A stretch of 64,000 nucleotides of DNA from Acinetobacter sp. WCHA55 (GCF_002165305.2 NZ_CP032286.1:1984001-2048000); one strand, 5' to 3'. Counted from the stretch's first letter, positions 1 through 7,622 are shown. A program made the numbers and translations. Notes: generated by a model not told the origin, from the sequence alone.

Positions 1-45
1 CTCGAAAAATTATTCGGATGAGAAATGTGTGGGAGCGACGCGCGA

Positions 46-336
46 TCAGCCGAGGATCGCGAACAGGTCGTCTTCCTTCACCACCAGCAGCTCGACGCCG
101 TCCAGCTTCACTTCGGTGCCGCTGTACTTGCCGAACAGCACCTTGTCGCCGACCTTGACCTGCGGCGCGCGGACCTGGCCGTTGTCCAGCACCTTGCCGG
201 TGCCGACGGCGACGACTTCGCCCTTGATCGGCTTCTCGGTGGCCGAATCCGGGATCACGATCCCGCCGGCGGACAGCTTCTCTTCTTCCATGCGCTTGAT
301 GACCACGCGGTCGTGCAGCGGCTTGATATTGGACAT
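46..336 (-). CDS. groES: GroES co-chaperonin
   Basis: This 96-residue protein matches GroES along its whole length: an N-terminal [12 protein letters not shown] strand, a mobile loop ([16 protein letters not shown]) and a C-terminal [12 protein letters not shown]. GroES caps the GroEL folding chamber in the cytoplasm. The start at MSNIKPLH is chosen because it gives the family length; the open frame extends upstream without homology. GC is far above the Acinetobacter genes to the right. In Tn125-type elements groES is followed by groEL, which would lie beyond the left edge of this window. It is a passenger from another genus (Xanthomonad-like by gene order, an inference) and not the host's own chaperonin. 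Confidence 0.95.
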   Translation of the reverse strand: MSNIKPLHDRVVIKRMEEEKLSAGGIVIPDSATEKPIKGEVVAVGTGKVLDNGQVRAPQVKVGDKVLFGKYSGTEVKLDGVELLVVKEDDLFAILG

Positions 337-529
337 GGCAACCTCGGTAAATGGTTGATTGACGTGGAAAAACCCGGCGATTTTAGCAGTCGCGCGAAGC
401 GAGTGCCAAACCGCGGACAACAGAACCGGGCGAACCCGGCATGCCACCGAGATGGGGCGGGCCCGCCGACTTTCAAGGGCCGCACGCGGATGTCCGCCAG
501 GCCCGCCGGATCGGGGCAGCCGCTACCCT

Positions 530-859
530 ATGCCGGTGAGCGCCCTGATCTGCTTCTGCACCTGTCCCGACGCCGACAGCGCCGAGCGCATCGCCACCGC
601 GCTGGTGGCCGAGCGCCTGGCCGCCTGCGTCAACCTCCTGCCCGGCCTGCGTTCGGTCTATCGCTGGCAACGCAAGGTCGAGGCCGCGGCCGAGGTCCTG
701 CTGCTGGTCAAGACCAGTGCCGAGGCCTACCCCGCCCTGCAGGAACGCCTGCGCCAACTGCATCCCTACGAACTCCCGGAGCTGCTCGCGGTCGAAGCCG
801 CGTCCGGCCTGCCCGAATACCTGCAATGGCTGGCCGCCGAGAGCCGACCGGTAAACTGA
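530..859 (+). CDS. cutA: CutA divalent-cation tolerance protein
   Basis: The 109-residue product has the CutA1 signature: an N-terminal strand ending in CFCTCPDADSAERIA, then LAACVNLLPGLRSVYRW, and a C-terminal HPYELPELLAV. CutA forms trimers and is linked to tolerance of divalent metals, although its molecular role is unsettled. The start is the ATG at 530, which gives the usual length; a longer frame upstream has no homology. It is transcribed away from groES and stops 4 bp before the next gene, so the two probably share a transcript. It is part of the high-GC passenger block normally found downstream of blaNDM in Tn125 (labelled cutA1 or dct in the literature). Confidence 0.92.
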   Translation: MPVSALICFCTCPDADSAERIATALVAERLAACVNLLPGLRSVYRWQRKVEAAAEVLLLVKTSAEAYPALQERLRQLHPYELPELLAVEAASGLPEYLQWLAAESRPVN

Positions 860-863
860 GCCA

Positions 864-1895
864 ATGACCGCATCCACGATCCGCCTGCGCCGCTGGCTGG
901 CCGGGCTCGCCCTGCTGCTTGCGCTGCCCGCGACCTCGGCCGTCGCCCAGGACTTCGAACTGCCGCCGGTCGACGAGGTCTTCGTCCTGTCCGCGCAGGC
1001 CACCGCGCCGGACCGCATCGAGGTGCGCTGGCGGATCGCCGACGGCTATTACCTGTACCGGCACCGCACCTCGGTCAAGGCCGATGCCGCCTTCACCGGC
1101 GCGACCATGGCGCTGCCGAAGGGCAAGGCCTACCGCGACGAATTCTTCGGCGACGTCGAAACCTACCGCAAGGAATTGCTCGGCACCCTCACCGGCACGC
1201 CCGCGGCCGGCGCGAGCGCGACCACCCTGACCGTGAAGTACCAGGGCTGCGCCGATGCCGGCGTGTGCTACCCGCCGCAGACCCGCACCCTGAAGGTCGC
1301 GTTGCCGGGCGAAGCGGGCGCTGGCGGCTTCGGCTGTAAGGCGCGCGGGCTGCATGATTATGTCGTCAAGAACGGCTCTGCCGATCATCCCAACGCCGAG
1401 GTGAAATTCGCACTGGGTGATGTGGTCAACACCATGATCGGCTGCACTAATGGTGAAACGATCATGCTGTGCCACGACACCTCGCTGCCGCGCCCCTATT
1501 CTCTCGGCTTTCGGGTGCAAGGCACCGAGGGGCTGTGGATGGACGTCAACAAGTCGATCTATCTGGAGGGCAAGAGCCCACAGCCGCACCGCTGGGAGCC
1601 TGCCGAGGGCTGGTTTGCGAAATACGATCACCCGCTATGGAAACGCTACGCCGATCTGGCGGCAGGGGCCGGGCATGGCGGGATGGACTGGTTCGTGATC
1701 CACGCTTTTGTCGAGGCGCTGAAGGCCAAGGCCCCGATGCCAATCGACATTTACGACGCGCTGGCCTGGAGCGCGATCACGCCTCTGTCGGAACAATCGA
1801 TTGCTGAGGGCAATCGCACGTTAGATTTTCCCGACTTCACCCGAGGGCAGTGGCGCACCCGCAAGCCGATCTTTGCGCTGAACGACGCCTATTGA
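864..1895 (+). CDS. Chimeric ORF: DsbD N-terminal domain fused to GH109/Gfo-Idh-MocA C-terminus
   Basis: Residues 1 to about 28 form a signal peptide (LAGLALLLALPATSAVAQ). Residues 30-150 match the periplasmic alpha domain of the thiol:disulfide interchange protein DsbD, including a YQGCADAGVCYPPQT motif with two cysteines. From about residue 157 the sequence changes to the C-terminal half of a GH109/Gfo-Idh-MocA protein (ARGLHDYVV, LCHDTSLPRPYSLGFRVQGTEG). No DsbD membrane domain and no Rossmann NAD-binding half are present. The frame crosses the joint near 1335 without interruption. This is most likely a recombination scar with no selected function. In published Tn125 maps the same ORF appears as dsbC/dsbD or tat. 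Confidence 0.8.
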   Translation: MTASTIRLRRWLAGLALLLALPATSAVAQDFELPPVDEVFVLSAQATAPDRIEVRWRIADGYYLYRHRTSVKADAAFTGATMALPKGKAYRDEFFGDVETYRKELLGTLTGTPAAGASATTLTVKYQGCADAGVCYPPQTRTLKVALPGEAGAGGFGCKARGLHDYVVKNGSADHPNAEVKFALGDVVNTMIGCTNGETIMLCHDTSLPRPYSLGFRVQGTEGLWMDVNKSIYLEGKSPQPHRWEPAEGWFAKYDHPLWKRYADLAAGAGHGGMDWFVIHAFVEALKAKAPMPIDIYDALAWSAITPLSEQSIAEGNRTLDFPDFTRGQWRTRKPIFALNDAY

Positions 1896-1905
1896 TCGAC
1901 GCGAT

Positions 1906-2544
1906 TTAGGCCAAGCGCACCGCAAAGGCGAAATTGGTAATCTTGTCGGTATCCTTGACGCCCGGCGCGCTTTCGACGCCGCTGGAGGTATCGACCAGCG
2001 GCGCTCCGGTGCGCGCAATCGCCTCGGCAACATTCGTCGGATTTAGCCCGCCTGCCAGCCCCCACGGCAAGGCACCGCGATATCCGGCCAGCAGCGACCA
2101 GTCGAACGCCAACCCCATGCCGCCGGGCAGCGCGCCTTTGGGGGTCTTGGCGTCGAACAAGATCAAGTCCGCCGCCCCGGCATAGGCTGCGGCGCGTGCG
2201 ACATCGCTGGCGCTGGCGACGGGCAGCGCCTTCCACACCGGCTTGCCAAACCGCGCGCGCAACTGGGCCACGCGTTCGGGCGATTCCGAACCGTGCAGCT
2301 GCAGCGCGTTCAGCTTGGCTGCCACCAGTGCGTCGGCGATGACAGCATCATCCGCATCGACGAACAAACCGACCATGGCGATCTGGCCAGCTGCGCGCGA
2401 TGTCAAAGCGCCCGCGACATTCGACGTAACCGCACGGGGCGACGCTGGATAGAACACCAACCCGGCATAGTCCGCCCGCGCCGCGATGGTCGCATCGAGC
2501 GCCTCGGGTGTGCTGATCCCGCAAATCTTGATTTTCGCGGGCAT
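1906..2544 (-). CDS. trpF: Phosphoribosylanthranilate isomerase TrpF
   Basis: The 212-residue protein begins with the TrpF signature KICGISTPEALDA and ends in a TIM-barrel phosphate-binding region (GLAGGLNPTNVAEA, VDTSSGVESAPGVKD). It catalyses the Amadori isomerisation of N-(5-phosphoribosyl)anthranilate in tryptophan synthesis. Length and motifs look intact. It lies 4 bp downstream of ble-MBL and is probably co-transcribed with blaNDM-1 and ble from the ISAba125 promoter. It is a high-GC passenger gene that has travelled with blaNDM and is unrelated to host tryptophan genes here. It converges with the dsbD/GH109 chimera 10 bp away. Confidence 0.95.
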   Translation of the reverse strand: MPAKIKICGISTPEALDATIAARADYAGLVFYPASPRAVTSNVAGALTSRAAGQIAMVGLFVDADDAVIADALVAAKLNALQLHGSESPERVAQLRARFGKPVWKALPVASASDVARAAAYAGAADLILFDAKTPKGALPGGMGLAFDWSLLAGYRGALPWGLAGGLNPTNVAEAIARTGAPLVDTSSGVESAPGVKDTDKITNFAFAVRLA

Positions 2545-2548
2545 GCGG

Positions 2549-2914
2549 TCAGTCGGGGTTCTGGATCAGCCGCACCAGCGTGCAGTCGGGATCGATCAGG
2601 TAGCCGATCCTCAGGCCGCTCGCCTCCAGTTGCGGAGCTTTGAAGCGCGGCCAGCCGGTGCTTTTTTCCTCGGCTCCCGCCGCGTTCACCAATGCCACCA
2701 TGGCATCGAGATCATCCAACCGCAGGCAACAGCCGAACGAGCTCGTAGCTGGGTCGAGGTCAGGATAGGGGAAGAATTCGAGCTGCAAACCGCCGCGCTG
2801 CAGGATCATCCAGCCGCGATCCTTCCAACTCGTCGCAAAGCCCAGCTTCGCATAAAACGCCTCTGTCACATCGAAATCGCGCGATGGCAGATTGGGGGTG
2901 ACGTGGTCAGCCAT
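2549..2914 (-). CDS. ble: Bleomycin-binding resistance protein BRP-MBL
   Basis: The 121-residue protein of the vicinal-oxygen-chelate/glyoxalase fold matches the ble-MBL gene that accompanies blaNDM. Visible landmarks are the start MADHVTPNLPSRDFDVTEAF, an internal RGWMILQRGGLQLEFFPYP and a C-terminal GYLIDPDCTLVRLIQNPD. It sequesters bleomycin-family glycopeptides as a dimer and gives resistance without destroying the drug. The start codon lies 3 bp after the blaNDM stop, so translation is probably coupled and both genes share the ISAba125-derived promoter. Confidence 0.96.
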   Translation of the reverse strand: MADHVTPNLPSRDFDVTEAFYAKLGFATSWKDRGWMILQRGGLQLEFFPYPDLDPATSSFGCCLRLDDLDAMVALVNAAGAEEKSTGWPRFKAPQLEASGLRIGYLIDPDCTLVRLIQNPD

Positions 2915-2917
2915 GGC

Positions 2918-3730
2918 TCAGCGCAGCTTGTCGGCCATGCGGGCCGTATGAGTGATTGCGGCGCGGCTATCGGGGGCGGAATGGCTCATCACGATCATGC
3001 TGGCCTTGGGGAACGCCGCACCAAACGCGCGCGCTGACGCGGCGTAGTGCTCAGTGTCGGCATCACCGAGATTGCCGAGCGACTTGGCCTTGCTGTCCTT
3101 GATCAGGCAGCCACCAAAAGCGATGTCGGTGCCGTCGATCCCAACGGTGATATTGTCACTGGTGTGGCCGGGGCCGGGGTAAAATACCTTGAGCGGGCCA
3201 AAGTTGGGCGCGGTTGCTGGTTCGACCCAGCCATTGGCGGCGAAAGTCAGGCTGTGTTGCGCCGCAACCATCCCCTCTTGCGGGGCAAGCTGGTTCGACA
3301 ACGCATTGGCATAAGTCGCAATCCCCGCCGCATGCAGCGCGTCCATACCGCCCATCTTGTCCTGATGCGCGTGAGTCACCACCGCCAGCGCGACCGGCAG
3401 GTTGATCTCCTGCTTGATCCAGTTGAGGATCTGGGCGGTCTGGTCATCGGTCCAGGCGGTATCGACCACCAGCACGCGGCCGCCATCCCTGACGATCAAA
3501 CCGTTGGAAGCGACTGCCCCGAAACCCGGCATGTCGAGATAGGAAGTGTGCTGCCAGACATTCGGTGCGAGCTGGCGGAAAACCAGATCGCCAAACCGTT
3601 GGTCGCCAGTTTCCATTTGCTGGCCAATCGTCGGGCGGATTTCACCGGGCATGCACCCGCTCAGCATCAATGCAGCGGCTAATGCGGTGCTCAGCTTCGC
3701 GACCGGGTGCATAATATTGGGCAATTCCAT
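2918..3730 (-). CDS. blaNDM-1: Metallo-beta-lactamase NDM-1
   Basis: The 270-residue subclass B1 metallo-beta-lactamase hydrolyses nearly all beta-lactams including carbapenems. It has a lipoprotein signal ending in LMLSGC (Cys26), so the mature enzyme is outer-membrane anchored. Zinc ligands are visible: HAHQD (His120, His122, Asp124), His189 in PGPGHTSDN, Cys208 in FGGCLIKD and His250 in MSHSAPD. Residues that define common variants are the NDM-1 state (Pro28, Val88, Asp130, Met154); the allele call rests on my memory of the reference. The start is the ATG at 3730, 9 bp after an AAGGAAA ribosome site; a TTG one codon earlier is less likely. The first residues, MELPNI, match the start of aphA6, in line with the published view that this gene is a 5' chimera. 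Confidence 0.97.
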
Positions 3731-3754
3731 CAAGTTTTCCTTTTATTCAGCATT

Positions 3755-3775
3755 AAAAACCCCGCAAATGCGAGG
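3755..3775 (-). terminator. Terminator-like hairpin in the blaNDM-1 leader
   Basis: Read on the minus strand, CCTCGCA and TGCGGGG (one G-U pair, short T-rich loop) form a 7-bp stem followed at once by five T residues. It lies between the ISAba125 promoter and the blaNDM-1 start codon, about 25 nt upstream of the ATG. It looks like an intrinsic terminator, but its activity is unknown. It could reduce or condition read-through, or simply be a relic of the ancestral junction. Confidence 0.5.
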
Positions 3776-3805
3776 CCTAGTAAATAGATGATCTTAATTT
3801 GGTTC

Positions 3806-3834
3806 ACTGTAGCAAAAATATGGGGCGAATTCAA
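3806..3834 (-). promoter_or_regulatory. Hybrid ISAba125 promoter for blaNDM-1-ble-trpF
   Basis: On the minus strand TTGAAT (3834-3829) is the -35 box and TACAGT (3811-3806) the -10 box, with 17 bp between them. The -35 lies inside the terminal repeat of ISAba125 and the -10 just outside it. This matches the promoter known to drive blaNDM-1 in Acinetobacter. Confidence 0.9.
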
Positions 3835-4910
3835 ACATGAGGTGCGACAGTTTCAAAAGCCATATGATAATCAACAAGCTGAGCAAATTTCTCTAATGGT
3901 GTAAGCCAATCTAACGCCTTTCTAGGACGAGTATTCAGTGACATGGCAACTTGATTTAAATAATGCTGATCTGCCTGATTTAAATCAATCCCTTTAGGTA
4001 AATATTGCCTAATTAAACCATTCATATTTTCGCATGTGCCTTTTTGCCAGGGTGAATGTGGGTCACAGAAATATACATCTATGCCTAAATCTTCTTCGAG
4101 TATTTTATGTTCTGACATCTCACGTCCACGGTCATAGGTCAACGTTTTACGCAGTTCTGCAGGTAAATATTTCAGAGCTTCAGTTAAAGCCTTGCGCACT
4201 GATTCTGCCTTTGCATCAGGTAATGTTGCCAAGATACAGAGCCGTGTATTTCGTTCAATAAGTGTTGCTATCGAACTTTTATTGTCTTTACCTTTAATTA
4301 AATCAGCTTCCCAATGACCCGGTATTTTTCTTTCTTGAACTTCGGCTGGGCGCTCATGAATAGTTTTAATATCCTGTAATATAGAATCTTTTTTAGGTTC
4401 ACCGTTAGCTTTTCGCTTTTTATTTTCATGACGTAGACAGGATAATAAGTCTTTTTTCAACTCACCCTTTGGTAATGCTCGTATCGTTGAATAAATCGTT
4501 GTATGGCTTACATTCATTGTTTGATCCAAATCAGGAAATGTCTTTAAACGCTTTGCTATTTGCTGAGGAGACCATAAACAACGGATCGCTTCAACAATAA
4601 ATTTCCAGAGGATTGAATCGATTTTGAGTTTTCTGTGACCACGTCTACGTCTAGCGAAGGTGTTATCAGAAGCATATCGAGCTTGATAAACGTCATTGAT
4701 GCTATTTCTTTTAAGCTCACGATAGATCGTACTAGGATGTCTTTTAATGAGTTCAGCAAATTTTCTGGCTGAAAAGCCTTCTTTTCTTGACTCAAGCATT
4801 AATGCAGTACGATCTTCAAAGTTAAGATGATGGTATGACAATTTTATATACTCCATAAACCCTTTAAATTAATTAGGTGGTTTATGTCGCACTTCAAGTT
4901 TTACTCTGCC
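3824..4910 (-). mobile_element. ISAba125, complete (IS30 family, 1087 bp)
   Basis: The outer ends were placed by aligning the two termini. Each starts with GGC and carries TGAGGTGCGACA or TGAAGTGCGACA 17 bp in. The resulting length is exactly the 1087 bp known for ISAba125. The flanking trinucleotides are TGG and GAG, so there is no target duplication around this copy, as expected for one end of a composite Tn125-type unit or a later recombination. One edge forms the blaNDM-1 promoter. The other edge cuts into a plasmid gene and supplies its start codon. Confidence 0.93.
3831..4856 (-). CDS. ISAba125 transposase (IS30 family)
   Basis: The 341-residue DDE transposase has an N-terminal helix-turn-helix (FSARKFAELIKRHPSTIYRE) and a C-terminal catalytic core with GHWEADLIKG (first Asp), LTYDRGREMSEH (second Asp) and DPHSPWQKGTCENMNGLIRQ (Glu), the IS30 signature. 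The length is complete with no frameshift. The reading frame runs into the terminal inverted repeat, so the last codons overlap the -35 box of the blaNDM-1 promoter. Confidence 0.95.
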   Translation of the reverse strand: MEYIKLSYHHLNFEDRTALMLESRKEGFSARKFAELIKRHPSTIYRELKRNSINDVYQARYASDNTFARRRRGHRKLKIDSILWKFIVEAIRCLWSPQQIAKRLKTFPDLDQTMNVSHTTIYSTIRALPKGELKKDLLSCLRHENKKRKANGEPKKDSILQDIKTIHERPAEVQERKIPGHWEADLIKGKDNKSSIATLIERNTRLCILATLPDAKAESVRKALTEALKYLPAELRKTLTYDRGREMSEHKILEEDLGIDVYFCDPHSPWQKGTCENMNGLIRQYLPKGIDLNQADQHYLNQVAMSLNTRPRKALDWLTPLEKFAQLVDYHMAFETVAPHV

Positions 4911-5363
4911 GAGAATAGAAACCAAACTGAAGATTTAATTTTGTCACTTGTTAAAAGTATTGAATCAGGCTCACCAACAAAGCAGCAAATTAGTTCATTT
5001 GAACGTGTAATGAAAAATGAATTTAAAAAACATAAAGCACGTTTAGAATTAGAAAAAATTAAGGAAGATGAAAAAAAACTTTTAGCTAGTTTGAAAAAAG
5101 ATGCTCAAGCTGCTCAAGTTAAAGATCGCAAAAAACGTGAACATAAATTAATTTCAATTGGTGCGCTTTTTGAAATAGTAGATTTCCCAACTGAAGATAA
5201 AGGAATTATTACTGGTGTTCTTTTAAAGGCTCTTGAATCATATAAATCCAATCCCCAACATTTTGACAGTTTAAAAATTGCTGGTGACAAATTTATTGCT
5301 GATCGGGAACAATCAAAAAAATCTAAATCAACTCTAGTTGATAATTCAGGCTCTACAAATTAA
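4884..5363 (+). CDS. TraD-like mobilisation protein, 5' end replaced by ISAba125
   Basis: The 159-residue, strongly charged protein has a long helical, coiled-coil-like centre (KKHKARLELEKIKEDEKKLL) and a C-terminal stretch RKKREHKLISIGALFEIVDF that resembles the small TraD accessory protein of MOBQ-type relaxosomes. The ISAba125 boundary falls at 4910, so the first nine codons (MSHFKFYSA) are IS sequence. The original N-terminus is lost and the ATG with its AGGTGG ribosome site come from the IS. The rest of the gene is open. With the palindromic region just downstream it marks this segment as plasmid mobilisation DNA. The family match is moderate. Confidence 0.6.
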   Translation: MSHFKFYSAENRNQTEDLILSLVKSIESGSPTKQQISSFERVMKNEFKKHKARLELEKIKEDEKKLLASLKKDAQAAQVKDRKKREHKLISIGALFEIVDFPTEDKGIITGVLLKALESYKSNPQHFDSLKIAGDKFIADREQSKKSKSTLVDNSGSTN

Positions 5364-5595
5364 AGAATATTCAAACTGGTAAAAATATAATTTAATTTTT
5401 TTCAGTCGCAACCCTGCGGGATTGCTTTGTTAATCCCGCTTATAGGTAACATGGAAGTAGTTGCGGGTCTGCGGTCAGCTAGCCAAAATCACAGATTTTG
5501 TCTGCTTCGCTTGCCCCATTCAACAGTAATCAGAGAAGGGAGGATTTTTCAGATTTTTCAGTTCGCAAAGTAGACACTTTGCTCTGCTCTATCGT
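5364..5595. other. Candidate oriT/palindromic intergenic region
   Basis: This 232-bp non-coding stretch follows the TraD-like gene. It contains a perfect 8-bp inverted repeat GCGGGATT/AATCCCGC (5416-5423 and 5432-5439), then CTTATAGGTAACATGG, a second inverted repeat CAAAATC-ACA-GATTTTG (5484-5500) and several short direct copies of GCGGG/TGCGGG. Clustered palindromes next to a relaxosome-type gene suggest a transfer origin. I do not recognise a published nic sequence. Confidence 0.4.
5416..5439. repeat. 8-bp perfect inverted repeat in the oriT-like region
   Basis: The arms GCGGGATT and AATCCCGC are separated by the 8-nt spacer GCTTTGTT. An adjacent A/T-rich TTATAGGTAAC follows. This geometry, a palindrome followed a few bases later by a possible nick site, is typical of oriTs. 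Confidence 0.7.
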
Positions 5596-6006
5596 TTAGG
5601 ATTCAATATCTTTTTTTGAAAATTCAAAATAAATTAAATCTTTTTTACCTAGCTCAACCATTATTGAATTATAAAAATTGACAGGTAAATTTATAAATTC
5701 CTGATGCTCCGACCATAGTGCTTGTTCACCTTTGAATAGATATTTATATCTTGGATTGCCAAGTTCTATACGCTCTTTTTCTTTTGCAATTACTTCCGAT
5801 CTGATTGCATTAAGCATATCTACAATTTGAATTGCTTTAGGGTCAATTTGATATTCCCTAGAGCTTTTCCCATTAATCCAAAGTTGAGCATCACGGCTAT
5901 TGTACTTAGTTTCTTCCGTGTGGACTACCTTGTAAAATTCAATTATTTGCTCTGGGCTATATAAACCATTTCTGAAGCATTCAATTTTGAATTGAGCATT
6001 ATTCAT
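5596..6006 (-). CDS. Hypothetical plasmid protein
   Basis: The 136-residue acidic protein has no motif I recognise. It starts MNNAQFKIECFRNGLYSPEQ, has a central helical segment (IVDMLNAIRSEVIAKEKERI) and ends FEFSKKDIES. A fair ribosome site (TAAGGAAC) precedes the ATG. No signal peptide or membrane segment is visible, so it is probably cytoplasmic. It lies on the plasmid-derived stretch between the oriT-like region and another unknown gene on the same strand, with a strong inverted repeat between them. Confidence 0.6.
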   Translation of the reverse strand: MNNAQFKIECFRNGLYSPEQIIEFYKVVHTEETKYNSRDAQLWINGKSSREYQIDPKAIQIVDMLNAIRSEVIAKEKERIELGNPRYKYLFKGEQALWSEHQEFINLPVNFYNSIMVELGKKDLIYFEFSKKDIES

Positions 6007-6048
6007 TTTTTCAGTTCCTTAATATTCATTATATGATACGCAATGAAC

Positions 6049-6093
6049 CGCATTTTTTTGAAGCATTAGAAATCTAAACATCAAAAAAATGCG
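6049..6093. repeat. 13-bp inverted repeat (terminator-like)
   Basis: CGCATTTTTTTGA (6049-6061) and TCAAAAAAATGCG (6081-6093) form perfect arms around a 19-nt loop. It lies upstream of the 5596-6006 gene and downstream of the 6222-6644 gene (both on the minus strand). It could be a terminator for the latter or a protein-binding site. Confidence 0.6.
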
Positions 6094-6194
6094 GGTGACT
6101 ATTACCCCTATTTATTTTCAAATAAGAGCCTTAAATATAATTGCCAATCTTTATATATTAATTTTGAATGCTTCATATTTTCCTCTGTAGTGAA

Positions 6195-6216
6195 TTGACC
6201 CCCTTCAGGGGGTCAA
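6195..6216 (-). terminator. Hairpin after the 6222-6644 gene
   Basis: TTGACCCCCT and AGGGGGTCAA form perfect 10-bp arms with a 2-nt loop, starting 5 bp after the gene's stop on the minus strand. There is no following T-run, so it may act as an mRNA 3' stabiliser or a weak terminator. Confidence 0.55.
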
Positions 6217-6221
6217 CTGTT

Positions 6222-6644
6222 TTATGCGTATGATGATGTATAGCAGCGTTTATAAACTTTTGTACCTGTCGGCAATAATTCAAAATCTAATACTGTTGCA
6301 TTTGCAGACTGATGAATCACGATATAGTTATCCATGATCTTTTTTTTCATTGGCTCTTTGCTGGTAAATTCATTCGGTAAAGGCACAACATAACCTTGCA
6401 TTGAACCTGTTGCATCATAAGCCTGTTTAAGTTCACGGATGACACAATATGCCCGGCTTTTCTCAATAACTTGATAGAAGTCTACATTTGTTTGCTCATA
6501 TCCCCATGAGGTATATAAGATCGTCCCGATCTCTAACTGATCACGGAATTTTTTAATTCGGGCTTTTTGTTCTTCCTTGTTCTTGATGGCGTTTTGATGG
6601 CTCAAGTTGTCTGATTGAATATTTTGAGAAACAGCTTCTTTCAT
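6222..6644 (-). CDS. Hypothetical plasmid protein next to the Tn5393 end
   Basis: The 140-residue protein begins with a charged, helical N-terminus (NAIKNKEEQKARIKKFRDQL) followed by a beta-rich region (GTILYTSWGYEQTNVDFYQV, SRAYCVIRELKQ). I do not recognise the family. There is no clear ribosome site before the ATG, and the Tn5393 terminal repeat begins only 37 bp upstream. The insertion has therefore removed the native promoter and possibly some 5' coding sequence. It probably belonged to the same plasmid backbone as its neighbour. Confidence 0.55.
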   Translation of the reverse strand: MKEAVSQNIQSDNLSHQNAIKNKEEQKARIKKFRDQLEIGTILYTSWGYEQTNVDFYQVIEKSRAYCVIRELKQAYDATGSMQGYVVPLPNEFTSKEPMKKKIMDNYIVIHQSANATVLDFELLPTGTKVYKRCYTSSYA

Positions 6645-6785
6645 ACGTTCAACTGTTTTAAATCTAGTGTAGATAAAAGGGGGTCGTTTGCGGGAGAGGG
6701 CGAAATCCTACGCTAAGGCTTTGGCCAACGATATTCTCCGGTAAGATTGATGTGTTCCCAGGGGATAGGAGAAGTCGCTTGATAT

Positions 6786-7622
6786 CTAGTATGACGTCTG
6801 TCGCACCTGCTTGATCGCGGCCGCGATAGCTAGATCGCGTTGCTCCTCTTCTCCATCCGCGTTCCAAGCTGCGGAAAGGCACCCATAAGCGTACGCCTGG
6901 TCGAGCAGGCGACGCGGATCGACGTCCAGCGCACGAGAGAATGCGTCCGCCATCTGTGCAATGCGTCTAGGATCGAGACAAAGGTCGTCTCTGTCAGCCG
7001 GATCGTAGAACATATTGGCGGCGCCAAAGCCCACTTCACCGACCAGACCGACGGGATCTATCACCAGCCAGCCGCGACTGGAGAACATGATGTTTTCATG
7101 ATGCAGATCGCCATGTAGCCCACGCAGTTCCGAGGCATTGCTCATCATTTGATCGGCTATAATCGCCGCGTGGACGTAGTCAGTTTGACAACCTGCGTTT
7201 TGATCATCGCGCGCCCGCTGAAACAAAGCTGCAAAGCGATCCCGGATCGGGAGAAGGGCAGAAGGCAGGGGTTCCTCAGATGCGGCATACAGCTTCGCCA
7301 TTAGTTCCGCTGCAATTTCGGTCGCCTGGTAGTCGCCGTGCTCGGCAACGATGTGAGAGAGCATTCGCTCCCCGGCATATTCGAGCAACATCAGATTGTT
7401 CTCACGACCGAGCAACCGGACTGCTCCCCTCCCATTGCGCCATACCAGATAGTCGGCCCCGCGCAGTTCATCAGCAATGTCTTCTATAGGTTTCAATCCC
7501 TTGACGATTGCAGGAGTCCCGTCTGGCAATGAAACTTTCCAAACGAGGCTGGAAAAGGTGTCCGCAATGAGAACAGGTTGCGAAACGTGCCAATGAGCAG
7601 GAAAAACAGGCGGCATGAACAT
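6786..7622 (-). CDS. strB: Streptomycin phosphotransferase APH(6)-Id
   Basis: The 278-residue aminoglycoside phosphotransferase phosphorylates the 6-OH of streptomycin. Kinase-fold signatures are visible: GLHGDLHHENIMFSS is the catalytic loop (HGDLHHEN) and WLVIDPVGLVGE the metal-binding region. The start is MFMPPVFPAHWHVSQ, which gives the canonical length. The ATG overlaps the strA stop by one base (TGATG), so translation is probably coupled. Sequence and length look complete. Expression should come from the ISAba1 outward promoter through strA. Confidence 0.97.
   Translation of the reverse strand: MFMPPVFPAHWHVSQPVLIADTFSSLVWKVSLPDGTPAIVKGLKPIEDIADELRGADYLVWRNGRGAVRLLGRENNLMLLEYAGERMLSHIVAEHGDYQATEIAAELMAKLYAASEEPLPSALLPIRDRFAALFQRARDDQNAGCQTDYVHAAIIADQMMSNASELRGLHGDLHHENIMFSSRGWLVIDPVGLVGEVGFGAANMFYDPADRDDLCLDPRRIAQMADAFSRALDVDPRRLLDQAYAYGCLSAAWNADGEEEQRDLAIAAAIKQVRQTSY

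Noticed and set aside
25..867. Long + strand frames over groES and cutA
   Set aside because: High-GC sequence keeps antisense frames open. They have no family features and overlap well-supported genes.
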